From Paracoccus denitrificans (lineage in GTDB: Bacteria > Pseudomonadota > Alphaproteobacteria > Rhodobacterales > Rhodobacteraceae), in the NCBI RefSeq assembly GCF_900100045.1, contig NZ_FNEA01000030.1, positions 1 to 51,856 on the forward strand: a stretch of 51,856 nt of DNA, given 5' to 3'. The translations under genes and the position numbers were made by a program. The notes beneath the pieces were generated by a model. The model worked only from the letters and a program-made list of their open reading frames with translations. It was not told where the DNA came from and searched no databases. Positions 25,929-35,124 of this stretch are shown piece after piece. How positions within the stretch are numbered: the first letter of the stretch is position 1; each line of letters begins with the position of its first letter.

Positions 25929-26633
25929 TCACACCCCCAGTTCCCGATGCAGCATGTCCATCTGCGCCGGCAGTTCGGCGACCGGGAATTCCGCCGTCAT
26001 CCGGCCGTGATCCATCAGGTAGAAGCGGTCGGCGACCTTGGCGGCAAAGCGGAAGTTCTGCTCGACCAGCACCACGGTCATGCCGCGCCCCTTCAGCTTT
26101 TGCAGCACCTCGCCGATGGCCTGGATGATGACCGGCGCCAGCCCCTCGGTCGGCTCGTCCAGCAAAAGGCAGCGCGCCCCGGTGCGCAGGATGCGCGCCA
26201 TGGCCAGCATCTGCTGCTCGCCCCCCGACAGCTTGGTGCCCTGGCTGTTGCGGCGTTCCTTGAGGTTCGGGAACAGGTCGTAGATCTCCTCGACCGACAT
26301 GCCGCCCTCGGCGACCTTCGGCGGCAGCATCAGGTTCTCCTCGACCGAGAGGCTGGCGAAGATGCCGCGCTCCTCGGGCACGAAGCCCAGGCCCGCCCGC
26401 GCGGTCTGGTGCAGGGCCACCGCCGTCATGTCCCGCCCGGCGAACTCGATCCGGCCGCTGCGCTTGCGCAGGATGCCCATGATGCTGCGCAGCGTCGTGG
26501 TCTTGCCCATGCCGTTGCGGCCCAGGATGCAGATCATCTCGCCCTCGGCCACGGTCAGGTTCACGCCGTGCAGGACGTGGCTTTCCCCGTACCAGGCATG
26601 CAGGTCGCGGACGTTCAGAAGCGGCGCGCTCAT
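25929..26633 (-). CDS. ABC transporter ATPase, LivF family
   Basis: Cytoplasmic ATPase subunit, 234 residues, with Walker A GRNGMGKTT, signature LSGGEQQMLAMARIL and Walker B CLLLDEPTEGLAP. The compact length and the DLHAWYGESHVLHGVNL start are typical of LivF. Its ATG overlaps the stop of the LivG-type gene by four bases (ATGA), the usual LivG-LivF coupling. Confidence 0.92.
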   Translation of the reverse strand: MSAPLLNVRDLHAWYGESHVLHGVNLTVAEGEMICILGRNGMGKTTTLRSIMGILRKRSGRIEFAGRDMTAVALHQTARAGLGFVPEERGIFASLSVEENLMLPPKVAEGGMSVEEIYDLFPNLKERRNSQGTKLSGGEQQMLAMARILRTGARCLLLDEPTEGLAPVIIQAIGEVLQKLKGRGMTVVLVEQNFRFAAKVADRFYLMDHGRMTAEFPVAELPAQMDMLHRELGV

Positions 26634-27406
26634 GCTTCGGACCCCATATAGGCAGTGCGCACGCGCGGATCGGCCGAGACGGCGGCATAGTCGCCCGCCG
26701 CGATGATCTCGCCGCGCTGCAGCACGGTGACGTGGTGGCAGATATCCGCCACGACGCTCAGGTTGTGCTCGACCATCAGCACCGCGCGCTCGGTGGCGAC
26801 GTCGCGGATGATGCCTGCGACCATGGCCACGTCCTCCTGCCCCATGCCGGCCATCGGCTCGTCGAGCAGCAGCACCTCGGGGTCGAGCGCCAGCGTGGTG
26901 GCGATCTCCAGCACCCGCTTGCGGCCATAGGACAGGTCGGCGGCGCGGTGGTCGCGCCAGCGCGCCAGGCCCAGTTGCCCGATCAGATGGTCGGCGCGCG
27001 CATCCAGCCGGTCCAGCGCCGACAGCGGCAGCCAGAACTGCACCGCCAGCCCCGCCGGCCGCTGCAGCGCCACCTTGACGTTTTCGCGCACCGTCAGGTG
27101 CGGGAACACCGCCGAGATCTGGAACGACCGCACCAGCCCCATCCGCGCCACCTTGTCGGGCCGGGTATGGGTGATGTCCTGGCCCAGCAGCGTGATCGAG
27201 CCCCGCGTCGGCTGCAGGAACTTGGTCAGCAGGTTGAACACCGTGGTCTTGCCCGCCCCGTTCGGCCCGATCAGCGCATGGATGCGCGCGTGCTCCACGT
27301 CCAGATCGACATCGTTCACCGCCGTGAAACCGGCGAAGTCCCGGCCAAGCCCGCGGGCGGACAAAACCACCCGAGGCTCGGCCTGTATTGCCAGGGATGC
27401 CGACAT
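26630..27406 (-). CDS. ABC transporter ATPase, LivG family
   Basis: Cytoplasmic ATPase subunit of about 258 residues. Walker A is GPNGAGKTT, and Walker B is VLLLDEPMAGMG with the LivG-specific substitution pattern; the signature region reads DLSYGRKRVLEIA rather than LSGGQ, as is normal for this family. The start was placed at the ATG that overlaps the stop of the binding-protein gene by one base (TGATG); an upstream extension would run into that gene. The C-terminal VEHNLSVV and ADPRVRTAYMG segments are standard. Confidence 0.92.
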   Translation of the reverse strand: MSASLAIQAEPRVVLSARGLGRDFAGFTAVNDVDLDVEHARIHALIGPNGAGKTTVFNLLTKFLQPTRGSITLLGQDITHTRPDKVARMGLVRSFQISAVFPHLTVRENVKVALQRPAGLAVQFWLPLSALDRLDARADHLIGQLGLARWRDHRAADLSYGRKRVLEIATTLALDPEVLLLDEPMAGMGQEDVAMVAGIIRDVATERAVLMVEHNLSVVADICHHVTVLQRGEIIAAGDYAAVSADPRVRTAYMGSEA

Positions 27407-28605
27407 CACTGGACCAGAGGACAGCCGCTTTCGGCCGGGTTCAGGAACGCCTCGTCGCCCGGAATCGTGGCCAGGACGTTGTAGTAGTCCCAATCCTCGG
27501 TCACGTCGCCGGGCGCCTTGACCTCCATCAGATACACGTCCTTGATCAGCCGGCCGTTCGGCCCGACCTTGCCGCCCTGGGCAAAGACGTCGTCGACCGG
27601 CATCTCGTGCATCTTGGCGGCGACGGCCTCGGTTTCGTCGGTGCCCGCGGCCTCGATCGCCTTGAGGTATTGGGTGACGGCCGAATAGGTGCCGGCATGG
27701 ACCATGTTCGGCATGACGCCCGTCCGCTCCTTGAAGCGTTCGCCGAACTCGCGCGATTCCGGCGTGCGGTTCCAGTAGAAGCTTTCGGTCAGCGTCAGCC
27801 CCTGCGCGGCGTCCAGCCCGATTCCATGCACCTCGGCCAAGGTAAAGAGCAGCGCCGCAAGGCGCTGGCCGCCGGCAGTGATGCCGAATTCAGCCGCCTG
27901 CTTGATGGCGTTCTGCGTGTCCATGCCGGCATTGGCCAGGCCGATCACCTTGGCGCCCGAAGCCTGGGCCTGCAGCAGGAACGAGGAATAATCCGTCGTC
28001 GCCAGCGGGTGGCGCACCGCGCCCGCGACCGTGCCGCCCTGCGACTTGACGAAATTGCCGGTCTGCTCTTCCAGCGAATAGCCGAAGGCATAGTCCGCAG
28101 TCAGGAAGAACCAGCTGTCGCCGCCCTCCTTCACCAAGGCGCCGCCGGTGCCCACGGCCAGCGCATGGGTGTCATAGGCCCAGTGGAAGCCGTAGGGCGT
28201 GCATTGCGCTCCGGTCAGCTCGGTCGTGGCCGCGCCGGTGTTGACGGTGATCTTCTTCTTTTCCTGGCTCAGCGCCTGCACGGCCAGGCCGACCGACGAG
28301 GTGGTCAGCTCCATGATCGTGTCGACCTGCTCGGTATCGTACCATTGCCGGGCGATGTTCGAGGCGATGTCGGGCTTGTTCTGGTGGTCGGCGGTGACGA
28401 CCTCGATGGGCGCGTCCAGCACCTTGCCGCCGAAATCCTCGACCGCCATCCGCGCGGCCTCATAGGAATACTTGCCGCCGAAATCGGCATAGACCCCGGA
28501 CTGGTCGTTCAGGATGCCGATCTTGACCTTGCCGTCCGAGACTTCGGCCAGGGCGGGCGTGGCAATAAGGCCGACCGCAGCGGTCGACAGCAGAAACTTT
28601 CGCAT
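27406..28605 (-). CDS. periplasmic substrate-binding protein, LivK/HAAT type
   Basis: ABC importer binding protein (peripla_BP_6 family), 399 residues. A Sec signal peptide MRKFLLSTAAVGLIATPALA leads into VKIGILNDQSGVYADFGG, the canonical first strand and ligand loop. It is the first gene of the six-gene leftward operon and has a strong GGGAGGAC ribosome site. Its ligand sets the specificity of the system; members of this family bind amino acids, amides, urea, aromatic acids or alcohol-derived compounds. The co-transcribed GMC oxidoreductase favours an alcohol or its precursor, which is inference only. Confidence 0.9.
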   Translation of the reverse strand: MRKFLLSTAAVGLIATPALAEVSDGKVKIGILNDQSGVYADFGGKYSYEAARMAVEDFGGKVLDAPIEVVTADHQNKPDIASNIARQWYDTEQVDTIMELTTSSVGLAVQALSQEKKKITVNTGAATTELTGAQCTPYGFHWAYDTHALAVGTGGALVKEGGDSWFFLTADYAFGYSLEEQTGNFVKSQGGTVAGAVRHPLATTDYSSFLLQAQASGAKVIGLANAGMDTQNAIKQAAEFGITAGGQRLAALLFTLAEVHGIGLDAAQGLTLTESFYWNRTPESREFGERFKERTGVMPNMVHAGTYSAVTQYLKAIEAAGTDETEAVAAKMHEMPVDDVFAQGGKVGPNGRLIKDVYLMEVKAPGDVTEDWDYYNVLATIPGDEAFLNPAESGCPLVQ

Positions 28606-28734
28606 AATGTCCTCCCAAAGGCGCATCCCTTCCACCGGCCGACTTTGCCTGCCGGGTGGGAATGCTGTCCTGTTACCGTCAGGCGCGACTCCATCCCGCG
28701 CCCTCCCGGACCGAACGATGCCGGCAATTCGGTT

Positions 28735-28763
28735 TTGACACAAGTGTTCAGATAGGTTTAATT
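28735..28763 (+). promoter_or_regulatory. candidate promoter of the LysR gene
   Basis: TTGACA (28735-28740) and TTAATT (28758-28763) are separated by 17 bp, about 30 bp before the ATG of the regulator. The gap to the divergent binding-protein gene is 187 bp and should also hold that operon's promoter and the regulator's own binding site. Confidence 0.4.
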
Positions 28764-28792
28764 TCTTACAGGGTGTGTGCGTTTTCGAACAG

Positions 28793-29710
28793 ATGGCCAA
28801 TCTCAGCTGGGACGATCTGCAATTCTTTCTGGCGGTTGTGCGCGAAGGCCAGCTTTCGCGCGCCGCGCGGCACCTGGGCACCTCGCACGTCACGGTCTCG
28901 CGCCGCATCGACCGGCTGGAGCAGGCGCTGAATACCCGCCTGTTCGAGCGCAATCCCCGCGGCTATGAGCCGACCCCCGCCGGGCAGCGCCTGATCGAGG
29001 CCGCCGAGCGCATGGAGGAGGCCGCCGGGCTGATCCCGCTGGAACAATCCGCCGCGCCGGGACAGGCGCGGCCGCTGCGGCTGGCCATGCCCGAGGGCTT
29101 CGGCAGCCTGTTCTCGACCCATCTGCTGCCGGCCTTCATCGCGCGCTTCCCGCTGATCTCGCTGGAACTCATCACCATGCCGCAGGTGCTGTCGCTGTCG
29201 CGGCGCGAGGCGGATATCTCGATCACGCTGGACCCGGTGACGAGCGGTCCCTATCGCTCGGAACGGCTGGTGGACTATACCCTGCATCTTTACGCCACGC
29301 AGGCGCATCTGCGCAGCCTGCCGCCCATCGCCGGTCCCGAAGACCTGCGCCAGTTGCGTTTCATCGGCTATATCGAGGAGATGATCTTCGCCCCCGGCCT
29401 AGACTATCTGGGCGAGATCCATCCCGCGATCCGGGCCAGCGTGAAAAGCTCCAGCATCTTCAATCAGTTGGCAGCGGTGCGCAACGGGCTGGGGATCGGC
29501 GTCCTGCCCTGGTATGTCGCCGCGAAATACCCCGAGCTGCAGATCGTGCTGCCCGACCGGGTCCGGCTGACCCGGACCTATTGGCTGACCTGCCATCGCG
29601 ACCTGCGCATGATGCAATGGGTGCGGGCGGTGATCGGCTTTCTGTCGGCCAGCCTGGCCGAGCGCGGCCACGAACTGTCCCGCCCGCCGGATCATGCCGG
29701 GCCGGGCTGA
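28793..29710 (+). CDS. LysR-type regulator divergent from the liv/GMC operon
   Basis: LysR-family regulator, 305 residues. The N-terminal helix-turn-helix is at about 5-62 (DDLQFFLAVVREGQLSRAARHLGTSHVTVSRRIDRLEQAL, given as two adjoining helices). The effector domain follows and ends in the CHRDLRMMQWVRAVIGFL block typical of this group. Position back-to-back with the importer/GMC operon suggests that it controls it in response to the imported substrate. The ATG with upstream GAACAG gives the standard start (MANLSWDDLQ). Confidence 0.88.
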   Translation: MANLSWDDLQFFLAVVREGQLSRAARHLGTSHVTVSRRIDRLEQALNTRLFERNPRGYEPTPAGQRLIEAAERMEEAAGLIPLEQSAAPGQARPLRLAMPEGFGSLFSTHLLPAFIARFPLISLELITMPQVLSLSRREADISITLDPVTSGPYRSERLVDYTLHLYATQAHLRSLPPIAGPEDLRQLRFIGYIEEMIFAPGLDYLGEIHPAIRASVKSSSIFNQLAAVRNGLGIGVLPWYVAAKYPELQIVLPDRVRLTRTYWLTCHRDLRMMQWVRAVIGFLSASLAERGHELSRPPDHAGPG

Positions 29711-29742
29711 GGCCAGAGGCGGCTTCGCGCCCTAGCCGGGCC

Positions 29743-29793
29743 GGGCGCAGGCAAGGCGATGCGGCGCCTGGCCTGCCCACCGGCCTTGCGCCC
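29743..29793. terminator. imperfect hairpin between convergent LysR gene and matB
   Basis: GGGCGCA-ggc-AAGGC at 29743-29757 can pair with GCCTTGCGCCC at 29783-29793 if a 3-nt bulge is allowed. The 169-bp gap between the two convergent genes shows nothing else. No T run follows, so termination is only suggested. Confidence 0.3.
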
Positions 29794-29879
29794 CGGTGGT
29801 GGCTTTCCGTGGCGGGATCGGAGCGGGACGACCATCGCCGCCCTGCCCCGCTTGCCCGCCAGCGCCACCAGATCCCTAG

Positions 29880-31391
29880 CTAGTCGTAAAGCCCGGCGAA
29901 GCGGTCGCGCAGCAGGTTCTTCTGCACCTTGCCCATGGTGTTGCGCGGCAACTCGTCCATGAACAGCACACGCTTGGGCTGCTTGAACTTCGCCAGCCGC
30001 CCCTCCAGCGGGGCCAGCACATCGGCCTCGGTCAGGGCGGGGCTGCCGGTCGGGACGACCACCGCCGTCACCCCCTCGCCGAAATCGCGATGCGGCAGGC
30101 CGATGACGGCGGATTCGACCACGCCGGGCAGCGCGTCGATCTCGGTCTCGATCTCCTTGGGATAGACGTTGTAGCCGCCGGTGATGATCAGGTCCTTGCC
30201 GCGGCCGACGATGTGCAGGTAGCCGCGCTCGTCGAATTTCCCCAGGTCGCCGGTGATGAAAAAGCCGTTGTCGCGCAGCTCGGCGGCGGTCTTTTCCGGC
30301 ATGCGCCAATAGCCCTTGAACACGTTCGGGCCGCGTACCTCGATCATGCCGATCTCGCCCCGCGGCAGCTCGGCGCCGGTCTCGGGGTCGGTGACGACGA
30401 TCTCGGTGCCGGGCAGCGGCAGGCCGACGGTGCCGGCGATGCGCTCGCCGTCATAGGGGTTCGAGGCGTTCATGTTCGTCTCGGTCATGCCGTAGCGTTC
30501 CAGGATGGCATGGCCGGTGCGGGCCTGCCATTCGCGATGCGTCTCGGCCAGCAGCGGCGCCGAACCCGAGACGAACAGCCGCATGTTGGCCGTGGTCTCG
30601 GCGTTCAGCATGTCGTCCTGAAGCAGGCGGACATAGAAGGTCGGCACGCCCATCAGCACGGTCGCCCGCGCCATCCCCTCGAATATCCGGTCGACGTCGA
30701 ATTTCGGCAGGAAGATCATCGAGGCGCCGGAGAACAGCACCACATTGGTGGCGACGAACAGGCCGTGGGTGTGAAAGATCGGCAGGGCGTGGATCAGCAC
30801 GTCCTGCGCGGTAAAGCGCCATGCCTCGCGCAACACCTGCGCATTCGAGACCAGGTTGCCATGGGTCAGCATCGCGCCCTTGGACCGGCCGGTGGTGCCC
30901 GAGGTGTAAAGCAGCGCGGCCAGGTCGTCGCTGTCGCGGGCCACGGTGGCGAAAGCCTCGGGGGCAGCATCGGCGGCGTCGGTCAGGCTGCCCCGCCCCT
31001 CGGCGTCCAGCGTCACCATGCGGGCACCGGCGGCCTCAGTGGGCCCGCGCAGCGCCTCTTGCCGGGCGGGGTCGCAGACAAAGACCCGGGGCTCGGCATC
31101 GCCCAGGAAATAGCCGATCTCGGCGGGGGTGTAGCCGGTGTTCAGCGGCAGGAACACCGCGCCCGCCCGCAGGGTGGCGAGATAGAGGATGATCGCCTGC
31201 ACCGATTTCTCGACCTGAACCGCCACCCGGTCGCCGGGCTGGACGCCGAAGGCCGCCAGCGCGTTGGCCATGCGGCCGCTGCGGGCGATCAGGTCGCCAT
31301 AGCGGATGCGCTCGCCCGCCTGCGTTTCGATGGCCACGGCCTCGGGATCGCTGATGCCGGCGGTGAGAAGGTCGAACAGATTGTCACTCAT
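29880..31391 (-). CDS. matB: malonyl-CoA synthetase MatB
   Basis: ANL-superfamily acyl-CoA synthetase, 503 residues, activating malonate with ATP and CoA. The AMP-binding P-loop YTSGTTGRSKGA, the YGMTET motif, the A8 hinge region GYFHIVGR-like (YLHIVGRGKDLIITGG) and the C-terminal PRNTMGKVQKN with its catalytic lysine are all present. Malonate specificity is inferred from being downstream of a malonyl-CoA decarboxylase and a MatC-type carrier; the length fits MatB. The ATG follows GGGGACAACTC. Separated by 16 bp from the decarboxylase gene, third gene of the mat operon. Confidence 0.9.
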   Translation of the reverse strand: MSDNLFDLLTAGISDPEAVAIETQAGERIRYGDLIARSGRMANALAAFGVQPGDRVAVQVEKSVQAIILYLATLRAGAVFLPLNTGYTPAEIGYFLGDAEPRVFVCDPARQEALRGPTEAAGARMVTLDAEGRGSLTDAADAAPEAFATVARDSDDLAALLYTSGTTGRSKGAMLTHGNLVSNAQVLREAWRFTAQDVLIHALPIFHTHGLFVATNVVLFSGASMIFLPKFDVDRIFEGMARATVLMGVPTFYVRLLQDDMLNAETTANMRLFVSGSAPLLAETHREWQARTGHAILERYGMTETNMNASNPYDGERIAGTVGLPLPGTEIVVTDPETGAELPRGEIGMIEVRGPNVFKGYWRMPEKTAAELRDNGFFITGDLGKFDERGYLHIVGRGKDLIITGGYNVYPKEIETEIDALPGVVESAVIGLPHRDFGEGVTAVVVPTGSPALTEADVLAPLEGRLAKFKQPKRVLFMDELPRNTMGKVQKNLLRDRFAGLYD

Positions 31392-31407
31392 GAGTTGTCC
31401 CCGTGGT

Positions 31408-32778
31408 TCATGGGTTGGAGGCCGGCAGCGCGCGCTTGACGCTGTCCGAGGCGGCGATGGCGCTGCGTTCGGCAAAGGCTTCGTGGTTCGCCTCGATCCG
31501 GTCGAGGTCGTAGAGATAGTTCACCATCAGCCCATGCGACTGCTTCAGCCCGTTGGCCGAGACATCGCCCAGGAAGTTCAGCCGCTCCAGCCGGGCGCCG
31601 TTGCCCAGGTGGAAGCGCGCCACCGGATCGACGACGCGGCCCTTGCCGTCGCGGGCGCGCAGGAAATAGGCCGCGGCGGCAGCCAGCAGCGGCGCGCGCA
31701 GGCTTTCGGCCACGGCCGGGTCCTTGTGCCAGTCGGGATCGTCCAGCACGGCAAAGGCCAGGCGCTGGTCGGCGTCGATCAGTTCCGACATCGCGTCCTT
31801 GCGCTGCTGGGCCAGCCAGGCGGCAAAGCCCGGCACCGGCGACAGCGTGACGAAGGTGCGGATGTTGGGCAGTTCCGCCTTGAGCTCCTCGACCACCTGC
31901 TTGATCAGGAAATTGCCGAAGGACACCCCGGCCAGCCCGCGCTGGGTGTTCGAGATGGAATAGAACACCGCAGTGCTGGCGCGCTCCGCCTCGATCGGCT
32001 GGCGGTCGAGGTCGAGCAGCCCCGCGACATTGTCCGGGATCTCCTCGGTCAGCGCCACTTCCACGAAGATCAGCGGCTCGTCCACCAGCTGCGGATGGAA
32101 GAAGCCGTAGCAGCGCCGGTCGGTCGGCTGCAGGCGATTGCGCAGGTCGTCCCAGTTCTGGATGGCATGCACCGCCTCGTAGCGGATGATCTTTTCCAGG
32201 ATGCTGGCGGGCGTGTTCCAGTCGATATGGCGCAGCACGAGAAACCCCCTGTTGAACCAGGATGCAAAAAGATGCGCGAAATCGCCGTCCACCCGGCGCA
32301 GCGGGGGATTGCCCTTCAGGTGGCGCAGCAGCTCCTCGCGCATCCGCACCAGCGCCGCCGTGCCGCCGGGGGCGAGGTTCAGGCGGCGGAACAGTTCCTG
32401 CCGGCGCGGCTCGGCGGCATCGTGCAGCGCCTCGATGGCCCGCCCGTCCTCGGGGTCGCGCTGCACGGCCTCCAGCGCAGCGCGGACCGCCGCCGGATCG
32501 GGGCCGAAGCGGTCGGCGAGGTTTTGCAGGAAGGCCAGCCGCGTCGCCTCATCGGCATCCTCGAAGGCGGCAAGCAGGCCCTGCGCGATGGCCACGCCCG
32601 AAGCCTCGCCCCGCCGCGACAGCAGCGCCTCGCCCAGTTCGCACAGGTCGGGCGCCTCGGTGGCAGCGCCGGCGCCCCGCCGCCCAAGCAGGCGGCGGCC
32701 GCGCTCTGTCAGCACCTCGAACAGCTCGCCCAGAAAGGCCGGGCGGCTGGGGCGCGGGGTCTCGACGGTCTTGATCAT
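31408..32778 (-). CDS. matA: malonyl-CoA decarboxylase MatA
   Basis: Decarboxylates malonyl-CoA to acetyl-CoA and CO2. The 456-residue protein matches the MCD family: an all-helical N-terminal domain (about 60-190) and a GCN5-acetyltransferase-like catalytic domain (about 200-440). The conserved segments are SWFNRGFLVLRHIDWNTPAS, the RCYGFFHPQL region and the catalytic block SPVPGFAAWL; the C-terminal part has VDPVARFHLGNGARLERLN, where the H and N of HxxNGA are expected in catalysis. Together with MatB it turns malonate into acetyl-CoA. Preceded by a GGAGG-like site and 34 bp from matC. Confidence 0.93.
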   Translation of the reverse strand: MIKTVETPRPSRPAFLGELFEVLTERGRRLLGRRGAGAATEAPDLCELGEALLSRRGEASGVAIAQGLLAAFEDADEATRLAFLQNLADRFGPDPAAVRAALEAVQRDPEDGRAIEALHDAAEPRRQELFRRLNLAPGGTAALVRMREELLRHLKGNPPLRRVDGDFAHLFASWFNRGFLVLRHIDWNTPASILEKIIRYEAVHAIQNWDDLRNRLQPTDRRCYGFFHPQLVDEPLIFVEVALTEEIPDNVAGLLDLDRQPIEAERASTAVFYSISNTQRGLAGVSFGNFLIKQVVEELKAELPNIRTFVTLSPVPGFAAWLAQQRKDAMSELIDADQRLAFAVLDDPDWHKDPAVAESLRAPLLAAAAAYFLRARDGKGRVVDPVARFHLGNGARLERLNFLGDVSANGLKQSHGLMVNYLYDLDRIEANHEAFAERSAIAASDSVKRALPASNP

Positions 32779-32812
32779 TTCGGGCCTCCGAAAAGCGGGT
32801 GGCCTGCCGGGA

Positions 32813-34195
32813 TCATCCCGGCAGCACGACGAAGATCAGCCACAGCACGACCGGAGCGACCAGCGTCACCAGCGCACCATAGCTCAGCAGTTTGCGGAAA
32901 AAGACCTGACGGTCCACCCCGCGCGCATTGGCCAGGACCAGGGCGCCGTTGGTCGAGAACGGGCTGACATCGACGATGGTCGAGGCGACGGCCATGCCGG
33001 CGATGAAGCCGATGGCGCCCACGCCCGTATCGCCTTGCAGGAAGGGCACCGCCAGCGGGATCAGCGAGCCCAGCACCGCCGTGGACGAGGCGAAGGCCGA
33101 GACGACCGCTCCGATCAGGAACAGCATCAGCGCCGCCAGCAAGGGCGAGGCCATGCCCGCCACGCTGTCGCCGACGAAATCGATGGTGCCCATGTGTTCC
33201 AGCACCGCGACATAGGTGGAAACGCCGGTGATCAGCATGATCTCGGGCCAGGCCACCTGCGCCATGGCGCGTTTCTGCATGGTCGGGTTCCACAAGGCCA
33301 GGCCCAGACCGATGGTCAGCGAGACGAACCCAATGTCGAGGTTGAAGGCCAGCACCAGCACGGCCAGCAATGCCAGCCCGGCCAGCGTGACGATCTGGTA
33401 GAGCGTGCCGTCGGGCTGGTCGCCCTCGTCCGTCTCGGCGACGAGGCGGTTCGATTCGCCGCCGCCCTCCTCGCCGATGCGGCGGCTCAGCGCCTCGGCC
33501 TCGCTGTCGCCGAAGATCTGCGGGCCGGTGGCCGGGCTGGCGATCTCGACATGCGGCACCGCGACAGGCTCGATCCGGTCCTGCCGCGCCTGCATCAGCT
33601 TGCGTCCGCCCAGCATCATGAACAGCAGAAGCGCCACCGCCGCGTTGACGAAGAAGCTGGCGGCAAAGGTGGTCATGGGCGACAGCGGCAGCCCGGCCTT
33701 GGCCACGACGCCGTTGGTGATGCCGCCATAGATGCTGATCGGCGAAAAGCCCCCGGCCTGCGCGCCATGCACCACCATCAGGCCCATGAGCAGCGGCGAG
33801 ATCTGGTAGCGGAACGCGAAGCCCAGCGCGATGGGTGCCACGATGGCAACGGCGCCGGGGCTGACCGCGCCCACCGCAGTCAGGACGGCCGAGATGCCGA
33901 ACATGATCCACGGGATCGCGCCGATGCGGCCCTTGACGGCGCGCACGGCCATGCGCACCAGCCAGTCGATGGTGCCGTTGTTCTGCGCCAGGGCGAACAG
34001 CCAGGTGATGCCGACCAGCGTCAGGAACAGGCCGCTGGGGAAACCGGCGATGATCTCCTTGGCGGCCTGCCCGGCCAGCAAGGTGCCGACCAGGAAGGCG
34101 CCGACATAGGCCAGCACGCCCATGTTGATCGGCCAGATCGTAGCGACGACGAACATCGCCGCCAGCGCGTAGATTGAAAACAGATGCGGGGTCAT
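32813..34195 (-). CDS. matC: malonate carrier MatC
   Basis: Polytopic inner-membrane carrier, 460 residues with about 12 hydrophobic segments. The first 150 residues (IYALAAMFVVATIWPINMGV, then VGAVSPGAVAIVAPIALGF) match the MatC N-terminal dicarboxylate carrier family. The rest looks like the ion transporter superfamily, ending in VDVSPFSTNGALVLANA. A hydrophilic loop of about 70 residues lies in the middle (about 210-285). First gene of the leftward mat operon, with a GGAGAGGAG ribosome site. Malonate as substrate follows from family and neighbours. Confidence 0.9.
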   Translation of the reverse strand: MTPHLFSIYALAAMFVVATIWPINMGVLAYVGAFLVGTLLAGQAAKEIIAGFPSGLFLTLVGITWLFALAQNNGTIDWLVRMAVRAVKGRIGAIPWIMFGISAVLTAVGAVSPGAVAIVAPIALGFAFRYQISPLLMGLMVVHGAQAGGFSPISIYGGITNGVVAKAGLPLSPMTTFAASFFVNAAVALLLFMMLGGRKLMQARQDRIEPVAVPHVEIASPATGPQIFGDSEAEALSRRIGEEGGGESNRLVAETDEGDQPDGTLYQIVTLAGLALLAVLVLAFNLDIGFVSLTIGLGLALWNPTMQKRAMAQVAWPEIMLITGVSTYVAVLEHMGTIDFVGDSVAGMASPLLAALMLFLIGAVVSAFASSTAVLGSLIPLAVPFLQGDTGVGAIGFIAGMAVASTIVDVSPFSTNGALVLANARGVDRQVFFRKLLSYGALVTLVAPVVLWLIFVVLPG

Positions 34196-34307
34196 GCGCG
34201 GCTCCTCTCCTTGCAATCTCCTGTGGCCGACAAGGCGGCCGTCGATTCCCGCACCCTCCTCCGGCACGCGAATCCTCACCCGGCTGTTATACGTTTCCTC
34301 TTGTCTG

Positions 34308-34356
34308 TTGTATATATCAAATCCGAACATGGATAAATGCGTGGGAAACGCTTATC
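34308..34356. promoter_or_regulatory. candidate MatR operator and adjacent stem
   Basis: TTGTATATATCAA (34308-34320) has TTG/CAA ends round an alternating AT core. It resembles the TTGTATACAA-like site reported for rhizobial MatR, and GntR/FadR-subfamily proteins bind such short palindromes. Just downstream GATAA-at-GCGT (34332-34342) can pair with ACGCTTATC (34348-34356). Both lie in the 191-bp gap between the divergent matC and matR, positioned to control both directions. Confidence 0.5.
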
Positions 34357-34386
34357 TTCCGGGCAGATACCCGAAGGAGGCTTCCC

Positions 34387-35043
34387 ATGGCGACGATCCC
34401 CAACACGCTGCGCATCCGCAACGCGCTGGAAAACGCCATCGTGGAGGGCAAGTATCCGCCCGGCGCCCGGCTGGACCCCGAGGCGCTGGAGCGGGAATTC
34501 GAGGTCTCGCGCACCCCGATCCGCGAGGCGCTGCACCAGCTGGAAGCCTCGGGACTGGTCCGGGTGGTGCCCAAGCGCGGCACCTTCGTCACCGAATGGA
34601 GCGCGGGCGAGCTGGCCGAGCGATTCGAGGTCATGGCCGAGATCGAGGCGACCTGCGGCCGCCTTGCCGCCCGCCGCATCACCGAGGCGGAGATGGCCGA
34701 TTTCGAGGCCGTCCACGAGGCATGCCGCCAATTGGCCGAGGCCGGCGAGGTCGAGGCCTATTACGCCCGCAACTCGGATTTCCACCATTGCATCTATCGC
34801 GCGACCCACAACGCCTTCCTGGCGCAAGAGGCGGCGCGGCTGCATGCCATGCTGCAACCCTATCGGCGCATGCAGCTCAAGGTGCGCAACCGGATGATGC
34901 GGTCATTCGCCGAACATGACGCGGTGGTGGCGCGCATCCGTGCCGGCGACGGCGAGGGCGCGGCCCAGGCGCTGCGCATCCATGTCATCGTGCAGGGCGA
35001 CCGTTTCCACGACCTGATCGCGGCCTTGCGGCAAGGGGACTGA
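34387..35043 (+). CDS. matR: GntR-family regulator of malonate genes
   Basis: FadR-subfamily GntR transcription factor, 218 residues. The N-terminal winged helix (about 5-70) contains LDPEALEREFEVSRTPIREALHQLEASGLV, read as two consecutive motifs. The all-helical FCD ligand domain (about 80-210) shows the metal/ligand-binding D-x3-H pattern in NSDFHHCIYRA and the later FAEHDAVVARI and RIHV residues. The ATG follows an excellent AAGGAGG site. Being divergent from matCAB, it is best called MatR, a malonate-responsive repressor by analogy with rhizobia. Confidence 0.88.
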   Translation: MATIPNTLRIRNALENAIVEGKYPPGARLDPEALEREFEVSRTPIREALHQLEASGLVRVVPKRGTFVTEWSAGELAERFEVMAEIEATCGRLAARRITEAEMADFEAVHEACRQLAEAGEVEAYYARNSDFHHCIYRATHNAFLAQEAARLHAMLQPYRRMQLKVRNRMMRSFAEHDAVVARIRAGDGEGAAQALRIHVIVQGDRFHDLIAALRQGD

Positions 35044-35124
35044 CGGGCGCCAGACGGCATCCTGCGGGAAAACTCCTCTGGCGCATCGGGCCGAAGGGAT
35101 GGGATAAAGGCCCGGGACAGGCCG

